Source: Paracoccaceae bacterium (GTDB lineage Bacteria; Pseudomonadota; Alphaproteobacteria; Rhodobacterales; Rhodobacteraceae). Taken from it: a DNA stretch of 5,921 nucleotides. Location: contig JAFGVZ010000182.1 of NCBI GenBank assembly GCA_016937725.1, positions 1 through 5,921 of the forward strand, in the 5' to 3' direction. Under the pieces are notes generated by a model, which searched no databases, was not told where the DNA came from, and was given only the letters and a program-made list of their open reading frames with translations. Position 1 is the stretch's first letter. The number at the start of each line of letters is the position of its first letter. Positions 1 to 5,762 of this stretch are shown piece by piece. The position numbers were made by a program, and so were the translations under genes.

Positions 1-365
1 AGCACATTTTCCAGCACATACAAACACGACCCAAACAGCGCCCGCGCCGCGACCACATGATCGCCCGCGCGCAGCATGGCCATCAGCGCGCCCGACACCG
101 CGGCCATGCCAGAGGCGGTGGCGAACGCGTCTTCGGTCCGCTCGATGGCGGCAATACGTTCCTCGAAGGCGGCGACGGTCGGGTTGCCGTAGCGCGCATA
201 GATGAACTCATCCGGCCCAGCGCCCAGAAACCGCGCCTCGGCAGCTTCGGCGGTTGGGTAAACAAACCCTTGCGTCATGTAGATGGCCTCGGCCACCTCG
301 CCATATTGGCTGCGGCGCGCGCCTTGATGCACCAGTTTGGTGCGTGTGTTCCAGTCTTGGCTCAT
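1..365 (-). CDS. metZ: O-succinylhomoserine sulfhydrylase, N-terminal part (gene runs off the left edge)
   Basis: Partial gene: 121 codons from ATG (365-363) to the window edge, with the C-terminal two thirds missing. The protein belongs to the PLP-dependent Cys/Met metabolism family (cystathionine gamma-synthase fold). Residues 56-63 (YARYGNPT) match the loop whose Tyr and Arg bind the PLP phosphate of the neighbouring subunit. Residues 85-88 (SGMA) form the phosphate-binding turn, and 105-114 read VAARALFGSC. The Phe at 111, where gamma-lyases have the ring-stacking Tyr, and the early TQGFVY segment resemble MetZ more than MetB or MetC. MetZ makes homocysteine from an activated homoserine and sulfide in the cytoplasm. 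The catalytic lysine would lie beyond the edge, so activity cannot be judged. A G-rich ribosome site (GGGGG at 375-371) sits 5 bases before the start. The SAM-II riboswitch in the leader independently supports a methionine-pathway role. An O-acetylhomoserine sulfhydrylase is the main alternative. Confidence 0.9.
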   Translation of the reverse strand, partial: MSQDWNTRTKLVHQGARRSQYGEVAEAIYMTQGFVYPTAEAAEARFLGAGPDEFIYARYGNPTVAAFEERIAAIERTEDAFATASGMAAVSGALMAMLRAGDHVVAARALFGSCLYVLENV

Positions 366-393
366 ATCAGCCCCCATTGGCCAAGCGGCCATG

Positions 394-424
394 AAAAACC
401 CCCGAACCTGAAGCAGGTCGGGGG
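394..424 (-). terminator. Intrinsic terminator in the metZ leader (riboswitch expression platform)
   Basis: Read on the minus strand, CCCCCGACCTG (424-414) pairs with CAGGTTCGGGGG (410-399) around a CTT loop. This is an 11-bp stem with one bulged T, followed directly by TTTTT (398-394). The T-tract exists only in the minus direction, so it terminates transcription heading into metZ. It lies between the SAM-II aptamer and the metZ start codon, the place expected for an attenuator. GGCCAT (430-425) and ATGGCC (392-387) could extend the base of the hairpin around the T-tract. Confidence 0.88.
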
Positions 425-432
425 ATGGCCCA

Positions 433-490
433 GACCTCTTTAGCGGAAATGTTTAACGTGGCCCGCAATCGGGTGACAAATCGCCACGAC
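433..490 (-). promoter_or_regulatory. SAM-II riboswitch controlling metZ
   Basis: The minus strand matches the SAM-II (metA motif) aptamer in order and spacing. P1 is CGTGGC (488-483) pairing perfectly with GCCACG (462-457). The conserved loop begins GATTTG (482-477) and continues to ATTGCGG. The linker is TTAAACA (456-450), and the conserved 3' segment is GCTAAAG (444-438). The pseudoknot P2 can form between GCGG (466-463) and CCGC (446-443). SAM-II elements bind S-adenosylmethionine and turn down methionine-synthesis genes in alphaproteobacteria. The aptamer is followed by an intrinsic terminator at 394-424, so control is probably by premature transcription termination, with high SAM giving less metZ mRNA. 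The call rests on motif and pairing; no covariance search was run. Confidence 0.93.
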
Positions 491-513
491 ACGGCCTTGC
501 GCCGCGTTTTTGG

Positions 514-542
514 GTGGTAGCGCCACGCAAGCGCGGCGTCAA
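514..542 (-). promoter_or_regulatory. Candidate metZ promoter upstream of the riboswitch
   Basis: On the minus strand, TTGACG (542-537) matches the -35 consensus at five of six bases. A 17-base spacer follows, then TACCAC (519-514), a weak -10. Transcription would start near 507, about 17 bases before the SAM-II aptamer, so the whole riboswitch would be in the leader. An inverted repeat (500-506 with 532-538) flanks the -10. Read-through from metF, whose stop codon lies 19 bases before the -35, is an alternative or additional source of metZ transcript. Confidence 0.45.
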
Positions 543-560
543 CCGAAAGCATGGGGTGGA

Positions 561-1427
561 TCAGGCCACGTTTTCCAGCGCGACCTGCGGCTGCACGCCC
601 AATGCGTGACACACATCGCGCGTCAGGGTCGGACGGTTGAGGGTGTAGAAATGCAGGTCTTCCACCCCTTCGCGCATCAGCGTGTCGCACAATTCGGTGC
701 ACAAAGCGGTCGCCAGCAAATCCTCGCGCCCGTCGCGGGTGGCTTTCTCGAACGCCTCGTCCAGCCATGCGGGCACGGTTGCTCCGGTGGCCAGTGCGAA
801 TTTGCGGATGCCCGACCAGTTTTCAATCGGGATAATACCGGGGATGATCTGCCCCTCGATCCCTTCCGCCACGCAAGCATCGCGGAAGCGCAGGAAGGTG
901 TCCGCCTCGAAAAAGAACTGCGTGATGGCGGAATTCGCGCCCGCTTCAAACTTGCGCTTCAGCCAGCGCACATCGGCCAAGCTGTCGGCGGCTTCTGGGT
1001 GCGGTTCCGGGTAAGCGCCCACACGCAGGTTGAAATTGCCGGTCGCCGCCAGCGCCTCGATCAACTCGATGGAATTGGCAAACCCGTCGGGATGCGCGGT
1101 GAACCCGCCCTGACCTTTCGGCGGATCGCCGCGCAGCGCCACGATCTCGGACACGCCCGCTTGCGCGTAGCTGTCGGCAATAGCCAGCGTTTCCTCGCGG
1201 GTTGCGTCCACGCAGGTCAGGTGCGCGGCCACGTTCAGATCAAATTGCTTGCCAATGGTCGTCACCGCCTCATGCGTCAGCTTGCGGGTGGTGCCGCCCG
1301 CGCCATAGGTGACTGACACGAATTCGGGGCCAAGCGGGGCCAACATGCGCACCGTGTCCCACAGCTTGAAGCTGGCTTCCAGCGTCTTGGGCGGGAAGAA
1401 TTCGAAGGAAATGCGCGGTGCGGACAT
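561..1427 (-). CDS. metF: 5,10-methylenetetrahydrofolate reductase
   Basis: A full-length 288-residue MetF (TIM-barrel flavoprotein), close to the usual bacterial length. It reduces 5,10-methylene-THF to 5-methyl-THF, the methyl donor for methionine synthase, using FAD. Residues 8-15 (FEFFPPKT) hold the conserved catalytic Glu (E9, equivalent to E. coli Glu28). SVTYGAGGTTR lies at 38-48 and AHLTCVD at 68-74. VALRGDPP (96-103) carries Asp101, equivalent to E. coli Asp120. AYPEPHPEA (138-146) and AGANSAITQFFF (162-173) follow, with folate-binding Gln170, and then PGIIPI (196-201). All key residues are present. The ATG at 1427-1425 is chosen because GGAG (1439-1436) lies 8 bases upstream and the protein then starts just before the conserved FEFFPP. 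An in-frame ATG at 1463 would add 12 unconserved residues and has no better ribosome site. The gene is divergent from metR, 88 bp away, which fits control by MetR. Confidence 0.97.
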   Translation of the reverse strand: MSAPRISFEFFPPKTLEASFKLWDTVRMLAPLGPEFVSVTYGAGGTTRKLTHEAVTTIGKQFDLNVAAHLTCVDATREETLAIADSYAQAGVSEIVALRGDPPKGQGGFTAHPDGFANSIELIEALAATGNFNLRVGAYPEPHPEAADSLADVRWLKRKFEAGANSAITQFFFEADTFLRFRDACVAEGIEGQIIPGIIPIENWSGIRKFALATGATVPAWLDEAFEKATRDGREDLLATALCTELCDTLMREGVEDLHFYTLNRPTLTRDVCHALGVQPQVALENVA

Positions 1428-1468
1428 GGATGGAACTCCGGTTGATTTCGCATCTTGTGCCACAGATG

Positions 1469-1497
1469 CTTATGTGAAACCAATTCATTATCTTCAA
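1469..1497 (-). promoter_or_regulatory. Candidate metF promoter
   Basis: On the minus strand, TTGAAG (1497-1492) and CATAAG (1474-1469) are separated by 17 bases, each matching its consensus at four of six positions. Transcription would start near 1462 and give a leader of about 35 bases ending in the metF ribosome site. The MetR-type box lies within the spacer and one extra half-site overlaps the -35. That position would suit repression or a MetR-bound activation that remodels the promoter. The call rests on pattern matching only, and alphaproteobacterial promoters are often weak matches. Confidence 0.45.
1475..1496. promoter_or_regulatory. MetR-type operator with three phased half-sites
   Basis: TGAA (1475-1478), five bases, TTCA (1484-1487) is an exact match to the TGAA-N5-TTCA consensus described for E. 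coli MetR. After five more bases a second TTCA (1493-1496) follows, so three half-sites are spaced 9 bp apart. The element lies between metF and metR, whose product is a close MetR relative. It could serve both genes: activation or repression of metF and autoregulation of metR. The match is seen directly; binding is inferred. Confidence 0.7.
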
Positions 1498-1515
1498 CAT
1501 GATTATGAGCGCGCC

Positions 1516-2421
1516 ATGCATATCGAATTCCGCCACTTGCGCACGATCAAGGCCATCCACGATGCGGGCGGGCTGGCGCGCGCAGCGGAATTGCTGAACA
1601 TGACGCAATCGGCGCTGTCGCATCAGGTCAAAGGGCTAGAGGATCAGGCCGGGGTGGAGCTGTTCGTGCGCCGCTCGAAACCGCTGAAATTGTCGGCGGC
1701 GGGGCTGAAAATGCTGCGCGCGGCGGAAGACATCCTGCCGCGTGTGACGGCGCTGGAGGATGAATTCGCGGGGCTGGTCAAGGGCAGCTCCGGGCGGCTG
1801 CACATTGCCATCGAATGCCATGCCTGTTTCGACTGGCTGTTCCCGGTGCTGGAGCAGTTCCGCAAAGCCTGGCCCGATGTCGATGTCGATATCCGCCCCG
1901 GTCTGGCCTTCGACGCCCTGCCCGCTTTGCGGCGCGAAGAGGTCGATCTGGTGATCTCGTCCGACCCCGAAGATATGGACGGCGTGCAATTCCTGCCGCT
2001 CTTTGATTATGAACCCGTCTTCGTCGCCGCCAAAGGGCACCCGTTGGCCGAAAAGCCGTATATCGAGGCCGAGGATTTCCGTGACCAAACGCTCATCACC
2101 TACCCGGTGGAACGCGCGCGGCTGGACGTATTCACCCAGCTTTTGACGCCGGCCAAGGTCGAACCCCGCGCGGTGCGGCAGGTGGAACTGACGGCGGTGA
2201 TCCTGCTGCTGGTCGCCTCCGGGCGCGGCGTGTCGGTCCTGCCCGACTGGGTGCTGCGCGAGGTGCGGTATCATTCCGATTACGTCACCAAACGGTTGAC
2301 CGAGGGCGGGCTGACCCGGCGGCTATATGCGGCGGTGCGGGAAGAAGATGCGGCAAAACCCTTCATGGCGCATGTTCTGCGGCTGGCGCGGACGGAGCCG
2401 CTGAAACTGCAACGCCGCTAG
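1516..2421 (+). CDS. metR: LysR-family methionine regulator MetR
   Basis: A 301-residue LysR-type transcription regulator. Residues 1-60 form the winged helix-turn-helix: FRHLRTIKAIHDAGGLARAA, then MTQSALSHQVKGLE at 29-42, the recognition helix region. From about residue 93 comes the effector domain. It resembles E. coli MetR in collinear stretches such as LHIAIECHACFDWL, the FDALPAL segment, LFDYEPVFVAAKGHPLA, ITYPVERARLDVF and LTRRLYAAVRE. In enterobacteria MetR uses homocysteine as coregulator and controls metE, metH, metF and its own gene. ATG 1516 is chosen because the DNA-binding domain starts immediately after it, as in the family. The open frame extends upstream to 1309 but overlaps metF and the operator there. 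The Shine-Dalgarno signal is poor (GAGCG at 1507-1511). The gene is divergent from metF, with a MetR-type box between them. Its TAG stop shares four bases with the stop of the convergent gene. Confidence 0.93.
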   Translation: MHIEFRHLRTIKAIHDAGGLARAAELLNMTQSALSHQVKGLEDQAGVELFVRRSKPLKLSAAGLKMLRAAEDILPRVTALEDEFAGLVKGSSGRLHIAIECHACFDWLFPVLEQFRKAWPDVDVDIRPGLAFDALPALRREEVDLVISSDPEDMDGVQFLPLFDYEPVFVAAKGHPLAEKPYIEAEDFRDQTLITYPVERARLDVFTQLLTPAKVEPRAVRQVELTAVILLLVASGRGVSVLPDWVLREVRYHSDYVTKRLTEGGLTRRLYAAVREEDAAKPFMAHVLRLARTEPLKLQRR

Positions 2422-2999
2422 GGCGCAAGCCACTGGCCCGTCCAGCCATCCGCGCGTTCGAACCGGGCGCGCCGGTGGTCTGCGCCCAGATGCACCAAGT
2501 CGAATGCCTGAACGTGCAGGTGCACCACCGCGAAATCCTGTGCGTTGGGGCGCTTGGTGTAGGCGAGCGCGTCCGCAATCGGCTGACCGGGTGCGGGCGT
2601 GCTGCCATAGGCCATGCGCGATCCTTCGGGCACCCTGTCCCAACGCGCGGCCACAAGCGGGCCAGACAGGATTTCAGCCCGCACCTCGGCCCGGATTTGC
2701 AGATGCGCGCGCGGGTCCCAAGCATGGAGCATGGCACGGGGATCTGCCTGCAATTCGGCAATCTTGGCGGATCGCAGGTCGGTATGCACCTCTAGCACGC
2801 TTGCATCCTTTTCGGCCCCGCGCAGCACCACAATGCGCGCTTGCGGCCAACCATCGCGGCCAAGGGTGGCCAGCGTGACATGGCGCGCCGCGGCGCGTTT
2901 GTCGCGCACCCCGCGCTGCAATCGCGCCCAAGCGGCAACCAGCAACGTGTCGAGCGACTGCGCCCAGATTTCGGAAGGGTCGGTATTCGTTTGGCGCAT
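2418..2999 (-). CDS. Pyridoxamine 5'-phosphate oxidase-like FMN-binding protein
   Basis: A 193-residue protein with the split-barrel flavin-binding fold of the pyridoxamine 5'-phosphate oxidase family, resembling the Alr4036-type subgroup. Residues 38-59 (RHVTLATLGRDGWPQARIVV) look like the first strands of the barrel. The stretch beginning HTDLRSAKIAEL near residue 72 and the following LHAWDPRAHLQIR resemble the FMN-phosphate and dimer-interface segments. RWDRVPEGSRMAYG and PAPGQPI near 119-140 are typical of the subgroup. A role as true PdxH (making PLP) is not established, because many relatives have unknown substrates. The C-terminal LGADHRRARFERADGWTGQWL resembles the PdxH-like C-terminal motif only loosely. 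It is probably cytoplasmic and dimeric. ATG 2999 is the only sensible start; the ribosome site is weak (GGAC). PLP is the cofactor of the nearby MetZ, but there is no operon link. The gene converges on metR, with overlapping stop codons. Confidence 0.8.
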   Translation of the reverse strand: MRQTNTDPSEIWAQSLDTLLVAAWARLQRGVRDKRAAARHVTLATLGRDGWPQARIVVLRGAEKDASVLEVHTDLRSAKIAELQADPRAMLHAWDPRAHLQIRAEVRAEILSGPLVAARWDRVPEGSRMAYGSTPAPGQPIADALAYTKRPNAQDFAVVHLHVQAFDLVHLGADHRRARFERADGWTGQWLAP

Positions 3000-3024
3000 G
3001 TGCTGTCCGTATGTCTATTTTTCG

Positions 3025-3056
3025 AGCATAGCTGACACGGCCCGCGTGCATGTCAA
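3025..3056 (-). promoter_or_regulatory. Possible promoter of the PNPOx-like gene
   Basis: On the minus strand a perfect -35 hexamer, TTGACA (3056-3051), precedes TATGCT (3030-3025), a fair -10. The 20-base gap is longer than usual, so the -10 is uncertain; AGCTAT (3033-3028) at 17 bases is a weaker alternative. TGACA and TGTCA (3033-3037 and 3051-3055 on the plus strand) form an inverted repeat across the spacer that could be an operator. The leader to the ATG at 2999 would be about 20 bases. Confidence 0.35.
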
Positions 3057-3174
3057 GCCATGACCGAAGCGATAATTCCACCCGCCTGTCCTGATGCGAA
3101 TGTGTAGCCAGGGGCAGATTGCGCCCGCCCCCGCATCTGCTAAGTTCATGGAACGTAACGCAGGGAAGGCCATC

Positions 3175-3357
3175 ATGACAGAACTCACCGGCATTGGCGG
3201 TTTCATCATCCTCGCGCTCGCGCTGTGGGCGATCATTTCGACCATCGGGTCCTCGGCGTCGACCGGGCGCAAGGTGATCTGGTGCCTGATCGTGTTCTTC
3301 CTGCCGCTTTTGGGCTTCATCTTGTGGCTGTTTTTCGGCCCGCGCGCACGGCGCTAG
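3175..3357 (+). CDS. Small two-helix membrane protein, PLDc_N type
   Basis: A 60-residue protein with two hydrophobic helices, about residues 7-25 and 34-54, joined by a short polar loop (SSASTGRK) and ending in a basic tail (GPRARR). The pattern of a Trp in helix 1, the STGRKVIW turn, then a LP..G..LW..FGPR ending matches the phospholipase D N-terminal membrane domain (PLDc_N). That domain occurs alone in many small bacterial proteins of unknown function and at the N-terminus of cardiolipin synthases. No catalytic HKD motif is present, so no enzyme activity is expected. ATG 3175 is chosen for the strong ribosome site AGGGAAGG (3162-3169). Upstream in-frame ATGs at 3094 and 3148 would add non-hydrophobic residues. 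It lies 21 bases before an ABC transporter ATPase gene in the same frame and could be co-transcribed, but a functional link is not shown. A strong stem-loop spans its stop codon. Confidence 0.83.
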   Translation: MTELTGIGGFIILALALWAIISTIGSSASTGRKVIWCLIVFFLPLLGFILWLFFGPRARR

Positions 3358-3365
3358 GCGGGCCG
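3336..3365 (+). other. GC-rich stem-loop spanning the stop codon between the small membrane gene and the ABC operon
   Basis: CGGCCCGC (3336-3343) pairs perfectly with GCGGGCCG (3358-3365). Inside it GCGC (3344-3347) pairs with GCGC (3351-3354) around an ACG loop, and the TAG stop codon (3355-3357) is left as a three-base bulge. The result is 12 GC pairs. No T-run follows on the plus strand, and A's rather than T's follow on the minus strand, so it is not a classical intrinsic terminator. It may dampen transcription, block 3' exonucleases, or set the ratio of the two products. Confidence 0.6.
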
Positions 3366-3378
3366 GGGCGACGAAGGT

Positions 3379-4464
3379 TTGGCACAAGTCACGCTTGAGC
3401 ATATCGGCAAACGTTTTGGCATGACCGAGGTGTTGCAGGACATCTCGCTGCATGTCGAGGATCACGAATTCATCGTGCTGGTCGGCCCGTCGGGTTGCGG
3501 CAAGTCCACGTTGCTGCGCATTGTGGCGGGGTTAGAGCCGGAAACATCGGGCGCGATTCTGTTCGATGGTGCGGCGGTCAATCACCTGTCGCCCGGTCAG
3601 CGCAACGTGGCGATGGTGTTTCAGAATTACGCGCTTTACCCGCATATCAGCGTGGATGCGAATATCGGCTTCGGGCTACGACGGGCGAAGCTGTCGCGTG
3701 CCGAAAAGCAAGCGCGTGTGTTGGATGTGGCACGGCTGCTGGAATTGGAAGACCTGCTCGACCGTCGCCCCGCGGCCTTGTCGGGGGGGCAGCGTCAGCG
3801 CGTCGCCATGGGCCGCGCGATCATCCGCAACCCGGCGGTGTTCTTGTTCGATGAACCGCTCTCGAACCTTGACGCGCGCTTGCGCATGCAGATGCGACGT
3901 GAAATCCGCGCGCTGCATGCAAAGCTGCCGACAACCACGCTGTATGTGACGCATGACCAGACAGAGGCCATGACCATGGGCGACCGCGTGGTCGTCATGA
4001 ACAAGGGCCGGATTGAACAAATCGGCACCCCGGACGAGATTTACAATCGCCCCCGCTCCCGCTTCGTGGCCGAGTTTATCGGGATGCCGGGAATGAACCT
4101 GCTGCCCATGCGTGTGGCGGATGGTGCGTTGCATTTGGGGGCACATCGCTTTGCCCTGCCGCCGGGGGCCGACTGCGCCGCGCCCGAAGTGCTTGTGGGT
4201 CTGCGACCCGAGCATTTGCGCCTGTCGGACGGGCCGCATGGCGTTCCCGCCGTGCTGGATCAGGTCGAACCCATGGGCAGCGAAACACTTCTATATCTGC
4301 ACCACGAAGGCCAGAAGCTTTGTGCCCGCCTTGGCCCAGATTGTGCCTTGCGCCCCGGCGCGACGGCCTGGCTTGACCTGATGCTGGACCGCGCCACCCT
4401 ATTCGACATCCCGTCCGGTGCAGCCCTTTGGCACCCGATTGCCCCTTCTGGAGAGACGACATGA
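3379..4464 (+). CDS. ABC transporter ATPase, CUT1 (MalK/UgpC-like) family
   Basis: A 361-residue ATPase that powers a binding-protein-dependent importer at the inner face of the cytoplasmic membrane. All nucleotide-binding motifs are intact: Walker A GPSGCGKST (36-44), Q-loop FQNYALYPH (81-89), signature LSGGQRQR (134-141), Walker B VFLFDEP (154-160), D-loop SNLDA (162-166) and switch His192 in THDQTEA. The MalK-type C-terminal domain (about 235-361) includes EFIGMPGMNLLP and VGLRPEHL, typical of sugar and polyol importers. Length is normal for the family. The start is TTG 3379: it gives the family's usual MAQVTLEHIGKRFG opening, the frame is closed by a stop at 3355-3357, and the next ATG would remove the first strand. 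AAGG (3374-3377) is only one base from the TTG, so initiation may be weak or coupled to the upstream gene. Its stop overlaps the next gene's start in ATGA. The substrate cannot be told from the ATPase. Confidence 0.95.
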   Translation: MAQVTLEHIGKRFGMTEVLQDISLHVEDHEFIVLVGPSGCGKSTLLRIVAGLEPETSGAILFDGAAVNHLSPGQRNVAMVFQNYALYPHISVDANIGFGLRRAKLSRAEKQARVLDVARLLELEDLLDRRPAALSGGQRQRVAMGRAIIRNPAVFLFDEPLSNLDARLRMQMRREIRALHAKLPTTTLYVTHDQTEAMTMGDRVVVMNKGRIEQIGTPDEIYNRPRSRFVAEFIGMPGMNLLPMRVADGALHLGAHRFALPPGADCAAPEVLVGLRPEHLRLSDGPHGVPAVLDQVEPMGSETLLYLHHEGQKLCARLGPDCALRPGATAWLDLMLDRATLFDIPSGAALWHPIAPSGETT

Positions 4465-5753
4465 AACTTCGCACCACTCTTTGCGCCGCGGCCCTTCTGG
4501 CCGCGACCGCGCCCGCGACCTTCGCACAAGACCTTGTCACACGCGACCGTGTCGGCCCGGCAGATGCCGAGAATTCCCTGACCTTCCGCCTGACGGCGTT
4601 CGACCTTTATAGCTCCGACCCGGCCACCGCCGAGGCATTCGAGGGCTTCTTCACCGATTTCATCACTGCCAATCCGGGCTGGAGGATCGACATACAATTG
4701 CAGACCGGCGCGATTGCGCAGGAACAGGCCCGCATCATTGAACAAACCCGCGCGGGTCGTGGCCCCGATTGCGCGATGATCGACAGCTCGCAGCTTGCCA
4801 CCTTCAAGGATGCGGGGCTTTTGACGCCCATGACGCCCTATTTCAGCCAAGCGGAAATTGACGATCTGTTCCCCTTCGTGCGCGAGGGTGTGACCGATGC
4901 CAATGGCGAGATCGTGGCGCTGTGGTGGTTTACCGATCTGCGCGTGCTCTACCGCGACACTTCGCTGGTGCCCGACGCACCGCAAACATGGGCCGAGTTG
5001 CAAGCCGCAGCCCTGTCGGTGGCCGCGCAAGGCCGCGAGGGGATTTTGTTCAATGCAGGCCGCGACGAAGCGGCAGCCTTCGATTGGCTGGCGCAGTTCT
5101 GGGCGCAAGGCGGGGAACTGGTCGATGCCACGGGCCGCCCGGTGTTTTTCGAAGGCGACAATCGCACGAAATTTTTGGACGCGGTGCGCTTTTATGCCGA
5201 TCTGGTCACCTCTGGCGCAGCACCGGCGCGGGTGACGGGGCTGGCCAGCTACGACGATCTGCTGGCAAGCGCCGTGGCCGGGACGACCGGCATGTTCATC
5301 GGCGGCAACTGGATGTATGGGCAAATTCAAGGCGCTATGGCGCCCGAACAGGCCGCCAACTGGGCCGTGTCGGAACTGCCCGGCCCCACGCCTGACCAGC
5401 GCGCCACGGGCACTGGCGGCTGGACCATCGCCGCGCTGACCGACGACCCTGCCAAGGTGGAAATCTGCGCGGGCATTGCCAAGCTTTATGCTGGGCCGGG
5501 CAATGCGTTCCAAAAGCTATTGCCCACCTCGGCATCGCTTTACGACCAGTATGAGGCCTTCGCCGGTCCCGAATTCGACGTTTTCGCGCAAGCCCTGCAA
5601 AATGGTCAAGCGCGCCCCGGCGTGCCGATCTACCCCGAAATCTCGAACCAGATCCAGATCCTGTTGGGCTCTGTCCTGTCGGGGGCGGCCACGCCGGAAG
5701 ACGCTTTGGACAGCGCCGCCGCAGAGGTCATGGCAGCCTATGCGCGCCTCTGA
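4461..5753 (+). CDS. ABC transporter periplasmic solute-binding protein (family 1, CUT1-like)
   Basis: A 430-residue extracellular solute-binding protein that would capture the substrate in the periplasm and deliver it to the permeases. It begins with a Sec signal peptide: MKLR, then hydrophobic residues 6-16, with likely cleavage after A22 (ATFA/QD) or A19 (APA). No lipobox is seen, so it is probably soluble. The mature part has the family 1 layout: an early strand LTFRLTAF, GPDCAMIDSSQLATFKDAGLLTPM near 109-133, ALWWFTDLRVLYRD near 152-166, a TWAELQAAA segment, and GMFIGGNWMYGQIQ near 275-288. The aromatic residues WWF and NW could stack on a sugar, as in relatives. ATG 4461 is chosen for GGAGAG (4450-4455) and the signal peptide; an in-frame ATG at 4428 lies inside the ATPase gene and would spoil the signal. 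The ATGA overlap with the ATPase gene suggests translational coupling. The substrate is unknown. Confidence 0.92.
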   Translation: MKLRTTLCAAALLAATAPATFAQDLVTRDRVGPADAENSLTFRLTAFDLYSSDPATAEAFEGFFTDFITANPGWRIDIQLQTGAIAQEQARIIEQTRAGRGPDCAMIDSSQLATFKDAGLLTPMTPYFSQAEIDDLFPFVREGVTDANGEIVALWWFTDLRVLYRDTSLVPDAPQTWAELQAAALSVAAQGREGILFNAGRDEAAAFDWLAQFWAQGGELVDATGRPVFFEGDNRTKFLDAVRFYADLVTSGAAPARVTGLASYDDLLASAVAGTTGMFIGGNWMYGQIQGAMAPEQAANWAVSELPGPTPDQRATGTGGWTIAALTDDPAKVEICAGIAKLYAGPGNAFQKLLPTSASLYDQYEAFAGPEFDVFAQALQNGQARPGVPIYPEISNQIQILLGSVLSGAATPEDALDSAAAEVMAAYARL

Positions 5754-5762
5754 GCGGGGGTG

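Noticed and set aside
510..1316. Long plus-strand open frame (268 codons) opposite metF
   Set aside because: It is antisense to a full-length MetF with intact catalytic residues; its translation shows no family features and it covers the metZ promoter region.
1428..1463. Upstream in-frame ATG that would lengthen MetF by 12 residues
   Set aside because: The added residues are not family-like, and the start at 1427 has GGAG at ideal spacing.
1309..1515. N-terminal extension of MetR by 69 codons
   Set aside because: It would overlap the metF coding region and the operator, and LysR proteins begin directly at the helix-turn-helix found after ATG 1516.
3071..3076. GATAAT as a plus-strand -10 for the small membrane gene
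   Set aside because: It matches five of six bases but no acceptable -35 lies 15-19 bases upstream; TTGCGC (3119-3124) with TAAGTT (3141-3146) is an equally weak alternative, so no promoter was called.
3336..3365. Reading the stop-codon hairpin as an intrinsic terminator
   Set aside because: No T-tract follows it in either direction; the T-run at 3331-3335 precedes it on the plus strand.
4260..5513. Long minus-strand open frame (417 codons) opposite the binding protein and the end of the ATPase
   Set aside because: It is antisense to two well-supported genes, has low-complexity Arg/Gly/Ala composition with no recognisable domain, and is explained by the high-GC codon bias of the plus-strand genes.
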